From an uncultured Thermomicrobium sp. (GTDB lineage: Bacteria > Chloroflexota > Chloroflexia > Thermomicrobiales > Thermomicrobiaceae), in the NCBI GenBank assembly GCA_938028665.1, contig CALIMB010000039.1:1-38595 (forward strand): a stretch of DNA of 38,595 bases. Direction: 5' to 3'. The stretch's first letter is position 1. Every line of letters starts with the position of its first letter. The notes beneath the pieces were generated by a model. That model was not told where the DNA came from. It ran no database searches and saw nothing but the letters and a program-made list of their open reading frames with translations. Shown here one piece after another: positions 1 through 8,366 of the stretch. Made by a program: the position numbers and the translations under genes.

Positions 1-231
1 ATGTTCGACCTTGAAGACTATGTCGAAGCGGAAACAGCTGTGGCGATTTTGGCGACCGCCCTTATTCTCTCACCAAAAGCTCGTCGTGTTCTTCGTCGCG
101 GCGTGGTCTACGGACTCGCCGGTGCATTGACAGTAGCGGAGATGGGCCGCACCCTCCTTCGCGGCGTGCAGGACGGCTTTGCTTCGGCCATCTCCCGTGC
201 CCGTCAAGCACCGACGATTAGTGCGAACTAA
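1..231 (+). CDS. Small hydrophobic protein upstream of a P-type ATPase (possibly partial)
   Basis: Encodes 76 residues. The ATG is the first base of the window, so it may be an internal Met and the true start may lie outside; no ribosome binding site can be inspected. Residues about 9-24 and 35-46 are hydrophobic or amphipathic, separated by a basic stretch (SPKARRVLRRG), and the tail is short and polar. It lies 15 bases before the next small gene and 447 bases before the giant P-type ATPase, all on the same strand, so one operon is likely. Short proteins of this general look (the DUF5132 kind) are known next to P-type ATPases carrying N-terminal HMA-like domains, and I suspect such a relation, but I cannot prove membership by eye. 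Function unknown; an accessory or regulatory role for the pump is only an inference from position. Confidence 0.6.
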   Translation: MFDLEDYVEAETAVAILATALILSPKARRVLRRGVVYGLAGALTVAEMGRTLLRGVQDGFASAISRARQAPTISAN

Positions 232-245
232 GCCTGGGGGAAGCC

Positions 246-653
246 GTGCAGGAAGAACGCGATATCCAGCAGCTTGCCTCCGACGAGACATCGGAGTCAC
301 CCCATGACGGCGGGCAACGCCCAGCTCAGCGCCCAGGCCGTCGTCGCTCCACCGGCAGCGAGTCAGCTGGATCGACCGAGCAGGTTATGGCCGAGACACC
401 ACCAACATACTCTGACGCAGACGCCACCAGCACGGCGGCCTCTGCACCACCTGCGAGTATGGTGCGGGCCGAGCAGTTGCTCGATGAGGCTCTAGTCTGG
501 GGTGCGGCGTTCGGGACTGTTTTTGCACGACGGGCTCGTCGCCTCATCGCACGTGCCCGCGAGGAGGTCGAGGACCTCTGGGCAGAAGCAGAGGCGATCA
601 GAAACCAGTGGCAGAAGCAGCTCCGGCATCGACGCACACATCCGGGACAGTAA
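246..653 (+). CDS. Small alanine-rich protein with amphipathic C-terminus, P-type ATPase operon
   Basis: Encodes 135 residues from a GTG start preceded by a G-rich Shine-Dalgarno-like run (TGGGGGAA) a few bases upstream. The first 75 or so residues are polar, low in complexity and probably disordered (Ser, Thr, Ala, Pro, Gln). From about residue 76 a compact segment follows: a helix (AEQLLDEALVWGAAFGTVF), a basic stretch (ARRARRLIARAREEVED), and an acidic/basic helix ending in RNQWQKQ. The segment EDLWAEAEAIR resembles the tail of short DUF5132-like proteins found with such pumps, but this is a resemblance only. It ends 24 bases before the ATPase start and is probably co-transcribed and partly co-regulated with it. 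It could be a membrane-surface accessory factor. Function unknown. Confidence 0.55.
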   Translation: MQEERDIQQLASDETSESPHDGGQRPAQRPGRRRSTGSESAGSTEQVMAETPPTYSDADATSTAASAPPASMVRAEQLLDEALVWGAAFGTVFARRARRLIARAREEVEDLWAEAEAIRNQWQKQLRHRRTHPGQ

Positions 654-677
654 GTCTTACTCGGGGGAAATGGAACA

Positions 678-3600
678 ATGACCGGTGCGCCGCACGGTAC
701 GCCGGTGGTGCAAGTTGCCCACCGGTTGCCGGGACGGATACGTTTCCGCATCGTTCTTGACCAACCCGAGCGGATAGCAAGCGTTCCACGCACATTGCGC
801 TGTCCGGGGATTCGTACCATCCAGGCGAATCCTCTCACCGGCAGTGTCCTCGTCGAGTACGACCCGCAGCTGACTAATGAAGCAGCGATCGCTCAATGCC
901 TCGAACAACTCCTTGAGCAACCAACCGCAACCACTTCGCCCCCACTCACCCAGCGTGGAACATCCAGTCCCGTGGTCGATCACCGCACTCTGCACGTCGA
1001 TAGCCAGGGACGTCGTTGGCAACGGGTCCGTTTACGTGTCATTGGGCTCGAAGATAACCACACCCTTGCTCGCGAACTGGAGACAAAGCTCCACGCCCTC
1101 GGGGTTCGGTTCGTTCGTGCCAGTGTCGCCACTGGCCGTATCCTGCTCGAACATGACGTGGACACCCTTGCACTCGAGACTATTCTGGAAACAGTCAGCG
1201 GACTCTCACTCCCTGAGGAACCTCCGACACTGCGTCGGACGATTGTGCCAACTGACCGTGGCCCTCTGGTCTACGCCAGTTTGCGAGCACTCTTGGCAGC
1301 CTCTGGCCTGGGTCTCACCGCTACCCGTCAACTCTTCGGTGCCACTGGACCCCTCACTACAAGCGCCATTCCAGGAATCGCTGCTGACCTCGTGACCGTC
1401 TTGCGTGGCTTTCCTGCTCTGCGCGAAGGACTCCGTCGTGCTTTCGGACCAGCGGCTGCGGATATCACCACCAGCTCAGTCAGTATGACCGCACAAACAC
1501 TGAACAACCAACAATTGGGGCTCCTTGTCAGCCTCACCGAAGCCCTCCGCCTGCTCTCCGCCCTCCTACCTTGGCGCCGAGCTTGGCAGCGCTACGAGAC
1601 TGGACTCCTGCGCCGTGACCTTGCACGTCCAGGTCAGCAGGTGACGTTGCGGGCAGGAGACCGCGTCCCCTTCTCGAGCCGTATCCAGCGTGGCCGCGCT
1701 GATGTGCTCCTCCCTGACGGCCACTTCGCACGCGTGCGCCCCTTCCGCCGCCTCCCAGCCGGCACGCTCCTGCTCAGTGGTGAGCTTTCTGTCCTTCTCC
1801 AACCACCACCACCTGCCGGCCCCTTCGCTCCCCAGGAACCACGCCCTCCACTCTTGCACTGGTACCTTCGTCTCATTACTCCACTCGCCTTTGCCTACGC
1901 CGGCCTCGCCGGCCTTCTCTCCCGCTCCCTCACAGCAGCAGCCCGTGCCCTCGTCCTCCTCAACGCCCGTACCGCACTCATCGGAGCCGAGGCAGCGGAC
2001 CTCGGCGCTGTCGCCCGAGCCTTACGCGGCGGTGCGCTCGTCACCGCCCTGCGCCCTGGCCGGCGCCTCACGCAACCAACAATCGTTATCCTCGACCACC
2101 CAGGACTCCTTGCTGAAGGCCTAGAGCTTGATCACTGTGTGACGCTTGGCGATGGGCTGACAACTGGTGCAGCACTCGGCGTAGTTGCTCACCTGGCGCG
2201 CGGTACAGCTTGGTACCAGGCTCTGGCCAACCTAGCTCAAACACCGAACGAGCTTGATCCGGCCAACTATCGCCTGACTCTTGCCGACCCAGCGATACTC
2301 AGCCAACTCCCTGCTGAGCAACGTCGTGCCTTCCTTGGTGTCCCGGTGATTCTGGCGCTTACTCAGCGACCCGGTAACCGCCTTGCCGCACTGGTCTCCT
2401 TTCGGCCAAAACCGCGTCCCTTCCTTGAGGAACTGGTCAACACCTGTCAACACGCGCACATTTGTCTCATCGTGCGGGTGCCCAACACGCTCCCACCAGC
2501 CTGGCTCCAAGCCCTCGGCATCGACGCCGTTCCGGCACCCGATCCCGTCTCGCTTGTTCGCGACCTTCGGACACGTGGTGAAATTGTCCTCTACGTCGCT
2601 GATCATGGTCGGGCTGGTCCAGCCTTCGCTGCGGCTCATTACGCAGCCTTGCTCACCTCAACCCGACATCCCGTCGATGTTCCTGTTGATGTGCTGGTAC
2701 CCGATCTCGGTGCTCTCGCGGCGCTCATTACCAGCAGCCGGAGGCGTGATCTCGCTGTTCGTGACAGCGTCGTGCTTTCGCTTGCGGCCAATGTCTTAGC
2801 ACTAGGCGTTGGATTAGGCGCCACCCCTTCACCGTTTTTGACAACGTTGGTATTGGGGGGCGGTGCGTTTCTCGCGCTCCTCGTCGGTTGGGTCCGCCTT
2901 TGGGGTGGTGAGCGTCAGACGACCCTCCCGTTCATTGACCCCGAACCGGAACGCTGGGCTGCCCGCACTCCACAGGAAACACTCCAACTCCTTCGTAGTC
3001 GCCCAGAGGGCCTGACCAGTGCCGAAGCACGAGAGCGACGTGCTGCCCCTTCCTTCGAATCGTCCGAAGGACCTTGGATGCGCGCACTTATCAGCCAGCT
3101 GAGCTCACCTCTTCTTGCTATCATGGCTGCAGGAGCTGGATTGTCCCTCGCTGTTGGAGCTTCGCTCGATGTCGCGATTATCACTGGCACCCTGCTCTTC
3201 AATGTCGCCGTTGGCGCCTGGCAAGAGCAGCGCGTCTCTCGTGCCACTCTACAGCTGGCTGCGCTATCTGCCCCACCAGCTCGGGTTCTCCGCGATGGGC
3301 GTGAGATAACCATCCCCGCAAACGAGCTTGTGCCCGGTGACATCATTCGCCTTGAGTTTGGCGACCGCGTGCCAGCTGATGCTCGCCTCCTTACCGCTGA
3401 AAACCTCTTGGTTGATGAAGCGGCCCTAACCGGTGAATCACTCCCTGTGATCAAGGACCACACAGCCGTTGATGAGCGTGCCATTGTCTTGGCTGGTACC
3501 GATATACTCAGTGGCACGGCAACGGCCATAGTGGTCGCCACCGGTGAGGATACCCGCCTCGGCCGAGCTCAACGTGCACTCCACCAAACCGACCTCTCCG

Positions 3601-5501
3601 GCGAGCACTTGGCTCAACGCTTAGCACAGTACACGCGTATCAGCCTCCCAGTTTCCTTAGCCGCGGGAGCACTTGTTACCCTCACCGGTATCCTGCGTGG
3701 GGCTCCTCTCGCCACACAACTCGCCCTGGGTGCCAGCCTGGCGATCGCGGCAGTCCCCGAAGGACTCCCACTTCTGAGCCGCCTCAGTGAGGCGGCTACC
3801 GCGCGGCGCTTGGCTGCGCGCGGCATTTTGGTGCGGCATCTGTCAGCAGTCGAGGCCCTCGGGCGGGTGAACGTCATTTGTGTCGACAAAACCGGAACTT
3901 TGACCTATGGCCGCATGAGCGTCCAGCGCATTGTGAGTGACAGCCTCGTGGAGGAATGCACACCCAGTTGTTCCCAAGCAGCACGCCAGGTTCTTGCAGC
4001 AGCCGTGCTGGCCTCTCCACCACTCGACCGCAAGGATGCGCTCGCCCATGCCACCGATGCTGCGATCATCGAAGCCGCTCGTCTTTTGGGTCTCTCTGAA
4101 GTGAACGGGGAGGTCGAGCGGCTTGAGGAGCTTCCCTTCGACTCCGTCCGTCCCTATCACGCTGTCCGACTACGCGACCGCGTGGTGATAAAGGGAAGCC
4201 ACGAATTTCTGTTGCCGCGTTGCGTCGGCCGCCGCACCGGCGATGGTATGACTCTCCCCCTCCCCCCCGAACATCTCGAGGACCTTCATGCTCTTGCACT
4301 CAACCTTGCCCGCGATGGCTTGCGTGTACTTCTCATCGCCGAGGGACCTCCCGACACGCGTCTTGACAACCCGCAGCACCTGATCGCTCTGGGCCTCATC
4401 GGGATAGCCGATACCTTGCGCCCGCGAGTTCAAGACGCAATACACCGTTGCCACGAAGCTGGTGTCCGTGTTCTCATGATCACAGGGGATCACCCTGCCA
4501 CCGCCGAAGCCATTGCCCGACAAGCCGGCCTACCCATTGGCCCAGGTCAGGTGTTAAACGCCATGTTACTGCGTGAACTGGACGATAACGTACTCATCGA
4601 GCGGCTGGCACAGGCAAGCGTCATTGCCCGCGCCACACCTCTCGATAAATTACGCATTGTCCAGTTGCTTCGTGCCCACGGCGATGTTGTGGCTATGACT
4701 GGGGACGGTGTGAACGATGCACCAGCACTTCGCCTGGCTGATGTCGGTATCGCCATGGGCTGGGGAACAGCTGTCGCCCGTGAAGCTGCTGACCTGGTGC
4801 TAGTTGAAGACGATTTTGCGGTGATCGTCGATGCCCTCATTCAGGGACGAAGCTTCTGGCGCAATATGCGTCGCTCTGTTGCCCTCCTCCTCGGCGGCAA
4901 CCTGGGAGAGCTCGGGATGATCGCACTGCCGACGCTCCTCACCACGACGCCACCACTCAACACACGCCAGATTCTCATGGTCAATCTCATTACGGATGTC
5001 CCACCAGCCTTGGCCATCGCCCTGCAGCAGCCACGCTTTCGCCGGTTGACAGACCTCGCACGTGAAGGTGAGGAGGCACTCGACCGGACGCTGCGCATTG
5101 ACGTCCTCCGCCGCGCAGCAACCACCGCACTCCCCGCTAGTTTGGCAACGCTTTGGGCCAGTCGCGCCCTTCCGGCTGAGGCAAGTACCATCGCCTTCGC
5201 CTCCCTTGTCGCTGCGCAGCTTGCTCAAGCTCTTGAACTCGGAATGACCGGAAGCGGCCTAACTCCAAGCCTCCTCACCGGTGTGGCCGCCTCCGCCGGT
5301 GTCCTTGCCCTCTCGCTCACCCTACCGCCCGTACGGACACTCCTCGGCTTGGCGCCACTGAGCCCGGCCGGCCTCCTGGTTACCAGCCTCTCTGTCGTCG
5401 CGACAGTGCTCAGTAGCCGGCTTACCTTAGTGCTGGTCCGCGATCTTCCTGCCCTCCCGTCGGCGCCATCCACGCGAGTGGCCCTCCCCGCCCCTGCGTG
5501 A
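678..5501 (+). CDS. Giant CtpI-like cation-transporting P-type ATPase with a degenerate N-terminal ATPase half
   Basis: Encodes 1607 residues. The ATG follows a GGGGGAA ribosome binding site. Two HMA-like folds without CxxC come first (about residues 8-80, with HRLPGRIRFRI and TGSVLVEYD, and about 113-175). A complete but decayed P1B-type ATPase follows: a remnant actuator region (GDRVPFSSRIQRG, about 327 onward), DHPGL at 473-477 where DKTGT should be, and VADHGRAGPAF near 640 where VGDGxNDAPAL should be. The C-terminal half is intact: TGES at 918-921, PEGLP in the transport helix at 1027-1031, phosphorylation site DKTGT with Asp1070, and GDGVND at 1342-1347. PEGLP is typical of P2 (calcium/cation) pumps rather than the CPC of heavy-metal pumps. 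The length matches mycobacterial CtpI/CtpH (about 1540-1630 residues). It should be an inner-membrane ion pump; the transported ion is not readable. Confidence 0.93.
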   Translation: MTGAPHGTPVVQVAHRLPGRIRFRIVLDQPERIASVPRTLRCPGIRTIQANPLTGSVLVEYDPQLTNEAAIAQCLEQLLEQPTATTSPPLTQRGTSSPVVDHRTLHVDSQGRRWQRVRLRVIGLEDNHTLARELETKLHALGVRFVRASVATGRILLEHDVDTLALETILETVSGLSLPEEPPTLRRTIVPTDRGPLVYASLRALLAASGLGLTATRQLFGATGPLTTSAIPGIAADLVTVLRGFPALREGLRRAFGPAAADITTSSVSMTAQTLNNQQLGLLVSLTEALRLLSALLPWRRAWQRYETGLLRRDLARPGQQVTLRAGDRVPFSSRIQRGRADVLLPDGHFARVRPFRRLPAGTLLLSGELSVLLQPPPPAGPFAPQEPRPPLLHWYLRLITPLAFAYAGLAGLLSRSLTAAARALVLLNARTALIGAEAADLGAVARALRGGALVTALRPGRRLTQPTIVILDHPGLLAEGLELDHCVTLGDGLTTGAALGVVAHLARGTAWYQALANLAQTPNELDPANYRLTLADPAILSQLPAEQRRAFLGVPVILALTQRPGNRLAALVSFRPKPRPFLEELVNTCQHAHICLIVRVPNTLPPAWLQALGIDAVPAPDPVSLVRDLRTRGEIVLYVADHGRAGPAFAAAHYAALLTSTRHPVDVPVDVLVPDLGALAALITSSRRRDLAVRDSVVLSLAANVLALGVGLGATPSPFLTTLVLGGGAFLALLVGWVRLWGGERQTTLPFIDPEPERWAARTPQETLQLLRSRPEGLTSAEARERRAAPSFESSEGPWMRALISQLSSPLLAIMAAGAGLSLAVGASLDVAIITGTLLFNVAVGAWQEQRVSRATLQLAALSAPPARVLRDGREITIPANELVPGDIIRLEFGDRVPADARLLTAENLLVDEAALTGESLPVIKDHTAVDERAIVLAGTDILSGTATAIVVATGEDTRLGRAQRALHQTDLSGEHLAQRLAQYTRISLPVSLAAGALVTLTGILRGAPLATQLALGASLAIAAVPEGLPLLSRLSEAATARRLAARGILVRHLSAVEALGRVNVICVDKTGTLTYGRMSVQRIVSDSLVEECTPSCSQAARQVLAAAVLASPPLDRKDALAHATDAAIIEAARLLGLSEVNGEVERLEELPFDSVRPYHAVRLRDRVVIKGSHEFLLPRCVGRRTGDGMTLPLPPEHLEDLHALALNLARDGLRVLLIAEGPPDTRLDNPQHLIALGLIGIADTLRPRVQDAIHRCHEAGVRVLMITGDHPATAEAIARQAGLPIGPGQVLNAMLLRELDDNVLIERLAQASVIARATPLDKLRIVQLLRAHGDVVAMTGDGVNDAPALRLADVGIAMGWGTAVAREAADLVLVEDDFAVIVDALIQGRSFWRNMRRSVALLLGGNLGELGMIALPTLLTTTPPLNTRQILMVNLITDVPPALAIALQQPRFRRLTDLAREGEEALDRTLRIDVLRRAATTALPASLATLWASRALPAEASTIAFASLVAAQLAQALELGMTGSGLTPSLLTGVAASAGVLALSLTLPPVRTLLGLAPLSPAGLLVTSLSVVATVLSSRLTLVLVRDLPALPSAPSTRVALPAPA

Positions 5502-6069
5502 GATCGGGTGCTCTTCGGCTTGAAAGGAGACACCAAAAACTAGACGCCGTGGCCAGAGCCCTCCCCGGCATTGGAACCGAAAATCAGCAGCGCGATCCGT
5601 CCTCGCCAGCCTGAAACTGTACTCTCCCACGATACAGCACCCAGGTGGCCCAGCCATGCCTCATTCTCCTGGGTAAGGCTCGTTGCTCATCTCCACCCGT
5701 GTCACTGTCCTCTCTGTCAAAGGACACGCGAGTTACAGCGTACAGACGGCAAACTCCCACACGAGGTGTCAAGCCCTAGAAACACCACTCCTTCTGTGCA
5801 GACGCTCTCTCAGCATCGTGCAGTAGCCGCCCCGTGCCGCTGCTGGAAACCTCCTGGACTTGCTGGACTTGCTCCACGTCAGCTCGTTCTGACGACCACG
5901 TCCCACACCACTGCCTGGCGCGTGTTCGGCCATCCGATCCCATGAGCGTCTCCACGCTTCCTCTGGAGACGCAGAGGGACATCCTGTAACGCCGATTAAC
6001 AAGCTCTTTACAACTGCGACCTGCATTCCAGCTATTGTTTTTCTCGGAAAACGGAGCAGGGAGTAGGCG
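5502..6069. other. Intergenic, no convincing gene; contains an inverted repeat and a 9-bp tandem repeat
   Basis: No open frame here has a plausible ribosome binding site and protein-like content. A 124-residue plus-strand frame (5571-5945) is rich in His, Pro, Ser, Arg and Thr and looks like read-through of C-rich DNA. Visible structure: TGGACTTGC twice in tandem at 5855-5872, and a perfect 9-bp inverted repeat at 5946-5972 listed separately. The last 60 bases, which are relatively AT-rich, probably hold the promoter of the gene at 6070. Confidence 0.5.
5946..5972. repeat. Perfect inverted repeat (9-bp arms, 9-nt spacer) upstream of the 6070 gene
   Basis: GCGTCTCCA at 5946-5954 is exactly complementary to TGGAGACGC at 5964-5972. 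There is no T-run on either side. It lies 98 bases before the start of the next gene. It may be an operator or an RNA hairpin; a late terminator for the ATPase operon (445 bases upstream) is possible. Confidence 0.5.
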
Positions 6070-6630
6070 ATGTCGATCGCAGTAACCAATCGAGGTATCC
6101 GAAAAACATCACCAGTCCTCGTTCTCAGCACGGAGGCCGATCCAGTTTATCGGGTCGGATTCCAGTTGGGTTACAGCATTGCGCATTTCTGTCTCCGGTT
6201 GGGGTCTGCACGCGTGCCTCAGCCCTCGCTGCGTGACACGACCGTTTTACGACCGCACCAGGTTCATCTCGACCGTAGCGTCCCTGTTCATCCGCGCATG
6301 CTTGAGCCCTATCACCGCGTGACCCAGCACATTCTTGACCGCCGTGCTCTGCAGCGGGCCGTCCAATGCGCCTGTTCCCTGCCTCTGACGAAGCGGGCAG
6401 TCACACGCCTCCTCGGCCATGGTGTCCTGGCCGAGCTCGCCTTGCTCGCAACCGCTCTCCTTGCCCTCACCGCTCTTGGTTCACCAATCACGCTCGACGA
6501 CATTCTGCGCCAACTGGCAAGCCTTGCCATGCTCGCTCTCGAGTTTTTGCTCGCTGCCACAATCGGTGCATTCGCCGCTGAAATCCTTCTCTCGGGCATC
6601 GCCGTGCTGCAGGCTGCCCTCAGCGACTAG
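6070..6630 (+). CDS. Hypothetical membrane protein, two C-terminal hydrophobic segments
   Basis: Encodes 186 residues; the ATG has a GGGAG ribosome binding site six bases upstream. The N-terminal two thirds are soluble and basic, with several His and Arg residues. The C-terminal third has two hydrophobic segments (about residues 117-140, GHGVLAELALLATALLALTA, and about 147-183) separated by a short polar loop (GSPITLDDIL), so a hairpin in the membrane with a cytosolic N-terminal region is likely. I do not recognise a family. It stands alone between the ATPase operon and a convergent dehydrogenase gene, on the strand of the pump. Arguments for it being real are the clean binding site, length and ordered hydrophobicity. 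A strong hairpin follows at 6724-6753. Confidence 0.6.
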   Translation: MSIAVTNRGIRKTSPVLVLSTEADPVYRVGFQLGYSIAHFCLRLGSARVPQPSLRDTTVLRPHQVHLDRSVPVHPRMLEPYHRVTQHILDRRALQRAVQCACSLPLTKRAVTRLLGHGVLAELALLATALLALTALGSPITLDDILRQLASLAMLALEFLLAATIGAFAAEILLSGIAVLQAALSD

Positions 6631-7080
6631 CTGTAGCCGACCGTGCAACGTGTCGGCGCCTTCGCCCCTTTTGTGCCTTGAAACCTCGCCTTTTACTGGT
6701 CTCCTCTTGTGCATCATGAGAACAGGTGGGGTCACCCTACTCCAACCCCACCTCTTCTCTGGACAAAGAATTCAGCCGAGGCAGTAGCCTCTGGCTCTCC
6801 GGCTGGATCCCTCGATACTACCTGGCCATCCAAGCAAGTTCTGTCACACGCCCCCTACACTTTGCCCTGACGCCGACCTTCTGCAAACATGTCAAGCCGG
6901 TTCGCGGAGAAAAGCTCACCGCCAGCAACACATGCCGGACCACCAACAGAACGACATCCACCTGAGTTCGCCATTGGCCGCCAAGGTGCCTGCACCGCTG
7001 AAGTCATTCGCTGCTCGCCGCACCCAAGTTACCGGGAGCACAGGTGCCCATCAAGACCAGCTGATCCGTCAGCTTGTCGC
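6631..7080. other. Intergenic gap between convergent genes
   Basis: About 450 bases without a convincing gene. The first part holds a strong hairpin (6724-6753) and a second small one (GAGGC at 6778-6782 with GCCTC at 6787-6791). The rest shows no coding signature on either strand. Confidence 0.5.
6724..6753 (+). terminator. Candidate terminator hairpin after the 6070 gene
   Basis: AGGTGGGGT at 6724-6732 pairs perfectly with ACCCCACCT at 6745-6753 across a 12-nt loop, and is followed by the pyrimidine tract CTTCTCT. It is 94 bases after the stop codon. The T content of the tail is weak, so factor-independent termination is plausible but not certain. Confidence 0.45.
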
Positions 7081-7962
7081 TCACTCCTCCCCCACGAGTG
7101 CACGGTAGACCAGAGCTAACGCTGAATGATCATGGTCTCCCAGGCCACGGGCGAGCAGACTGTCAAAGAGCGCTGCAACCTGCTGTGTCGCCAGCAGTGG
7201 TACTGCCTGTTCCCGCGCCAGGTTCTGAGCAATCCGCAAGTCCTTGCGATGCAGGCGGGCCCGGAACCCCGGCGCAAAAGCGCCCTCCAACATCCGCTGC
7301 CCATGCACCTCAAGCACCCGGCTGTGCGCAAACCCTCCAAGGAGGGCTTGGCGCACTCGCGCCGGATCCACTCCGGCCTTTTCAGCTAGCAGCAACGCTT
7401 CTGCAACTGCCTGGATGGTCAACGCTACCACGACCTGGTTGCAGGCCTTCGTTACCTGTCCAGCCCCAGCCGCTCCCACATGCACAATGTTCTTCCCCAT
7501 CGCCTGGAAAATGGGCAACGCACGCTGGAATGCTGCCTCCGATCCACCGACCATGATGGAGAGTGTTCCCTGTTCGGCTCCGATCTGTCCACCCGAGACT
7601 GGTGCATCCAGGGCTTCTACTCCGCGTTCCGCAAATCTTGCGTGCAACTTGCGGGCAACTGAGGGATCGATGGTTGACATATCAATAAACAGGCTTCCCG
7701 GCTGGATTCCTTCGATGACCCCGTTTGGGCCGAGTGCCACCTCTTCCACCTCCGGTGAGTCCGGCAGCATGGTTATGACCACCGTACTTTGTTCAGCCAC
7801 TTCCCGCGGTGAACTTGCCCCCTGTGCACCCTGCTCGACAAACGCCTCGATCTTACGGCGATCGCGTGTGTAGACCGTCACAGGAAAACCAGCGCGCAAC
7901 AGATTGCGTGCCATCGGCTGACCCATTATCCCAAGCCCAATGAATCCGATCCGTTCCATCAT
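7081..7962 (-). CDS. NAD(P)-dependent beta-hydroxyacid dehydrogenase (3-hydroxyisobutyrate / tartronate semialdehyde reductase family)
   Basis: Encodes 293 residues from the ATG at 7962, preceded by GAGGAAAGG; an in-frame GTG two codons earlier (7968) is an alternative. The N-terminus is a Rossmann fold (IGFIGLGIMGQPMARNLL) with the GxGxMG signature of this family. The substrate motif DAPVSGG lies near residue 120, and the catalytic lysine region reads GQVTKACNQVV, where the Lys and Asn are the conserved pair. Length and order fit the 3-hydroxyisobutyrate dehydrogenase / GarR / glyoxylate reductase group of cytosolic enzymes that interconvert beta-hydroxyacids and semialdehydes. The exact substrate cannot be read from the sequence. 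It is a monocistronic-looking gene, convergent with the 6070 gene and 404 bases from the nuclease-like gene upstream. Confidence 0.92.
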   Translation of the reverse strand: MMERIGFIGLGIMGQPMARNLLRAGFPVTVYTRDRRKIEAFVEQGAQGASSPREVAEQSTVVITMLPDSPEVEEVALGPNGVIEGIQPGSLFIDMSTIDPSVARKLHARFAERGVEALDAPVSGGQIGAEQGTLSIMVGGSEAAFQRALPIFQAMGKNIVHVGAAGAGQVTKACNQVVVALTIQAVAEALLLAEKAGVDPARVRQALLGGFAHSRVLEVHGQRMLEGAFAPGFRARLHRKDLRIAQNLAREQAVPLLATQQVAALFDSLLARGLGDHDHSALALVYRALVGEE

Positions 7963-8366
7963 GCCCACCTTTCCTCATTCCCTCCGCTTCTGCCCGCCTC
8001 ATAACGCATCTCGCGTGTTCCGGCAAGAGGATGAGCCACCCTACCGGTATGGCCAAGCAGCTCGCCCCTCCACCGTCGAGAAGGACCGCACGACACTGCC
8101 CCCAAGCAAGCGCCGACTCCTGACACGAGGACGTGCTGGTTTTCTGCTCATCGGGGAGAGCACAGCGGGAAAGCTCATGCACCTCGCAGAGCTACCATGC
8201 TCAAACCTTGGCGCAGGCGATCGCCCCTTGACTCAGTCTTCTGTTCACGCTTCGATACCCGAGGAGTCAACGCGGGTGTCAGGACAAGGCACCCTCCGAG
8301 TACCCTATCTTTTTGTGGTCCTCGCCCCGTAGCATCCGGTGTTCCTGTCCAACCAACCGGCTGTGG
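7963..8366. other. Intergenic gap upstream of the dehydrogenase
   Basis: No convincing gene. TTGACTC near 8227 and GAGTCAA near 8266 form a 7-bp inverted repeat with a spacer of about 32 bases, too far apart to call functional. The dehydrogenase promoter should lie in the left part, on the minus strand; I see no clear hexamers. Confidence 0.4.

Noticed and set aside
326-838. 170-residue minus-strand frame overlapping the second small gene and the ATPase start
   Set aside because: Antisense shadow of genes with good binding sites; composition is Cys/Arg/Ser rich and patternless.
5855-5872. Tandem 9-bp repeat TGGACTTGC
   Set aside because: Only two units and no context; too small to call a feature of its own.
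5571-5945. 124-residue plus-strand frame after the ATPase gene
   Set aside because: No ribosome binding site, His/Pro/Thr-rich as expected from reading C-rich non-coding DNA; no motif.
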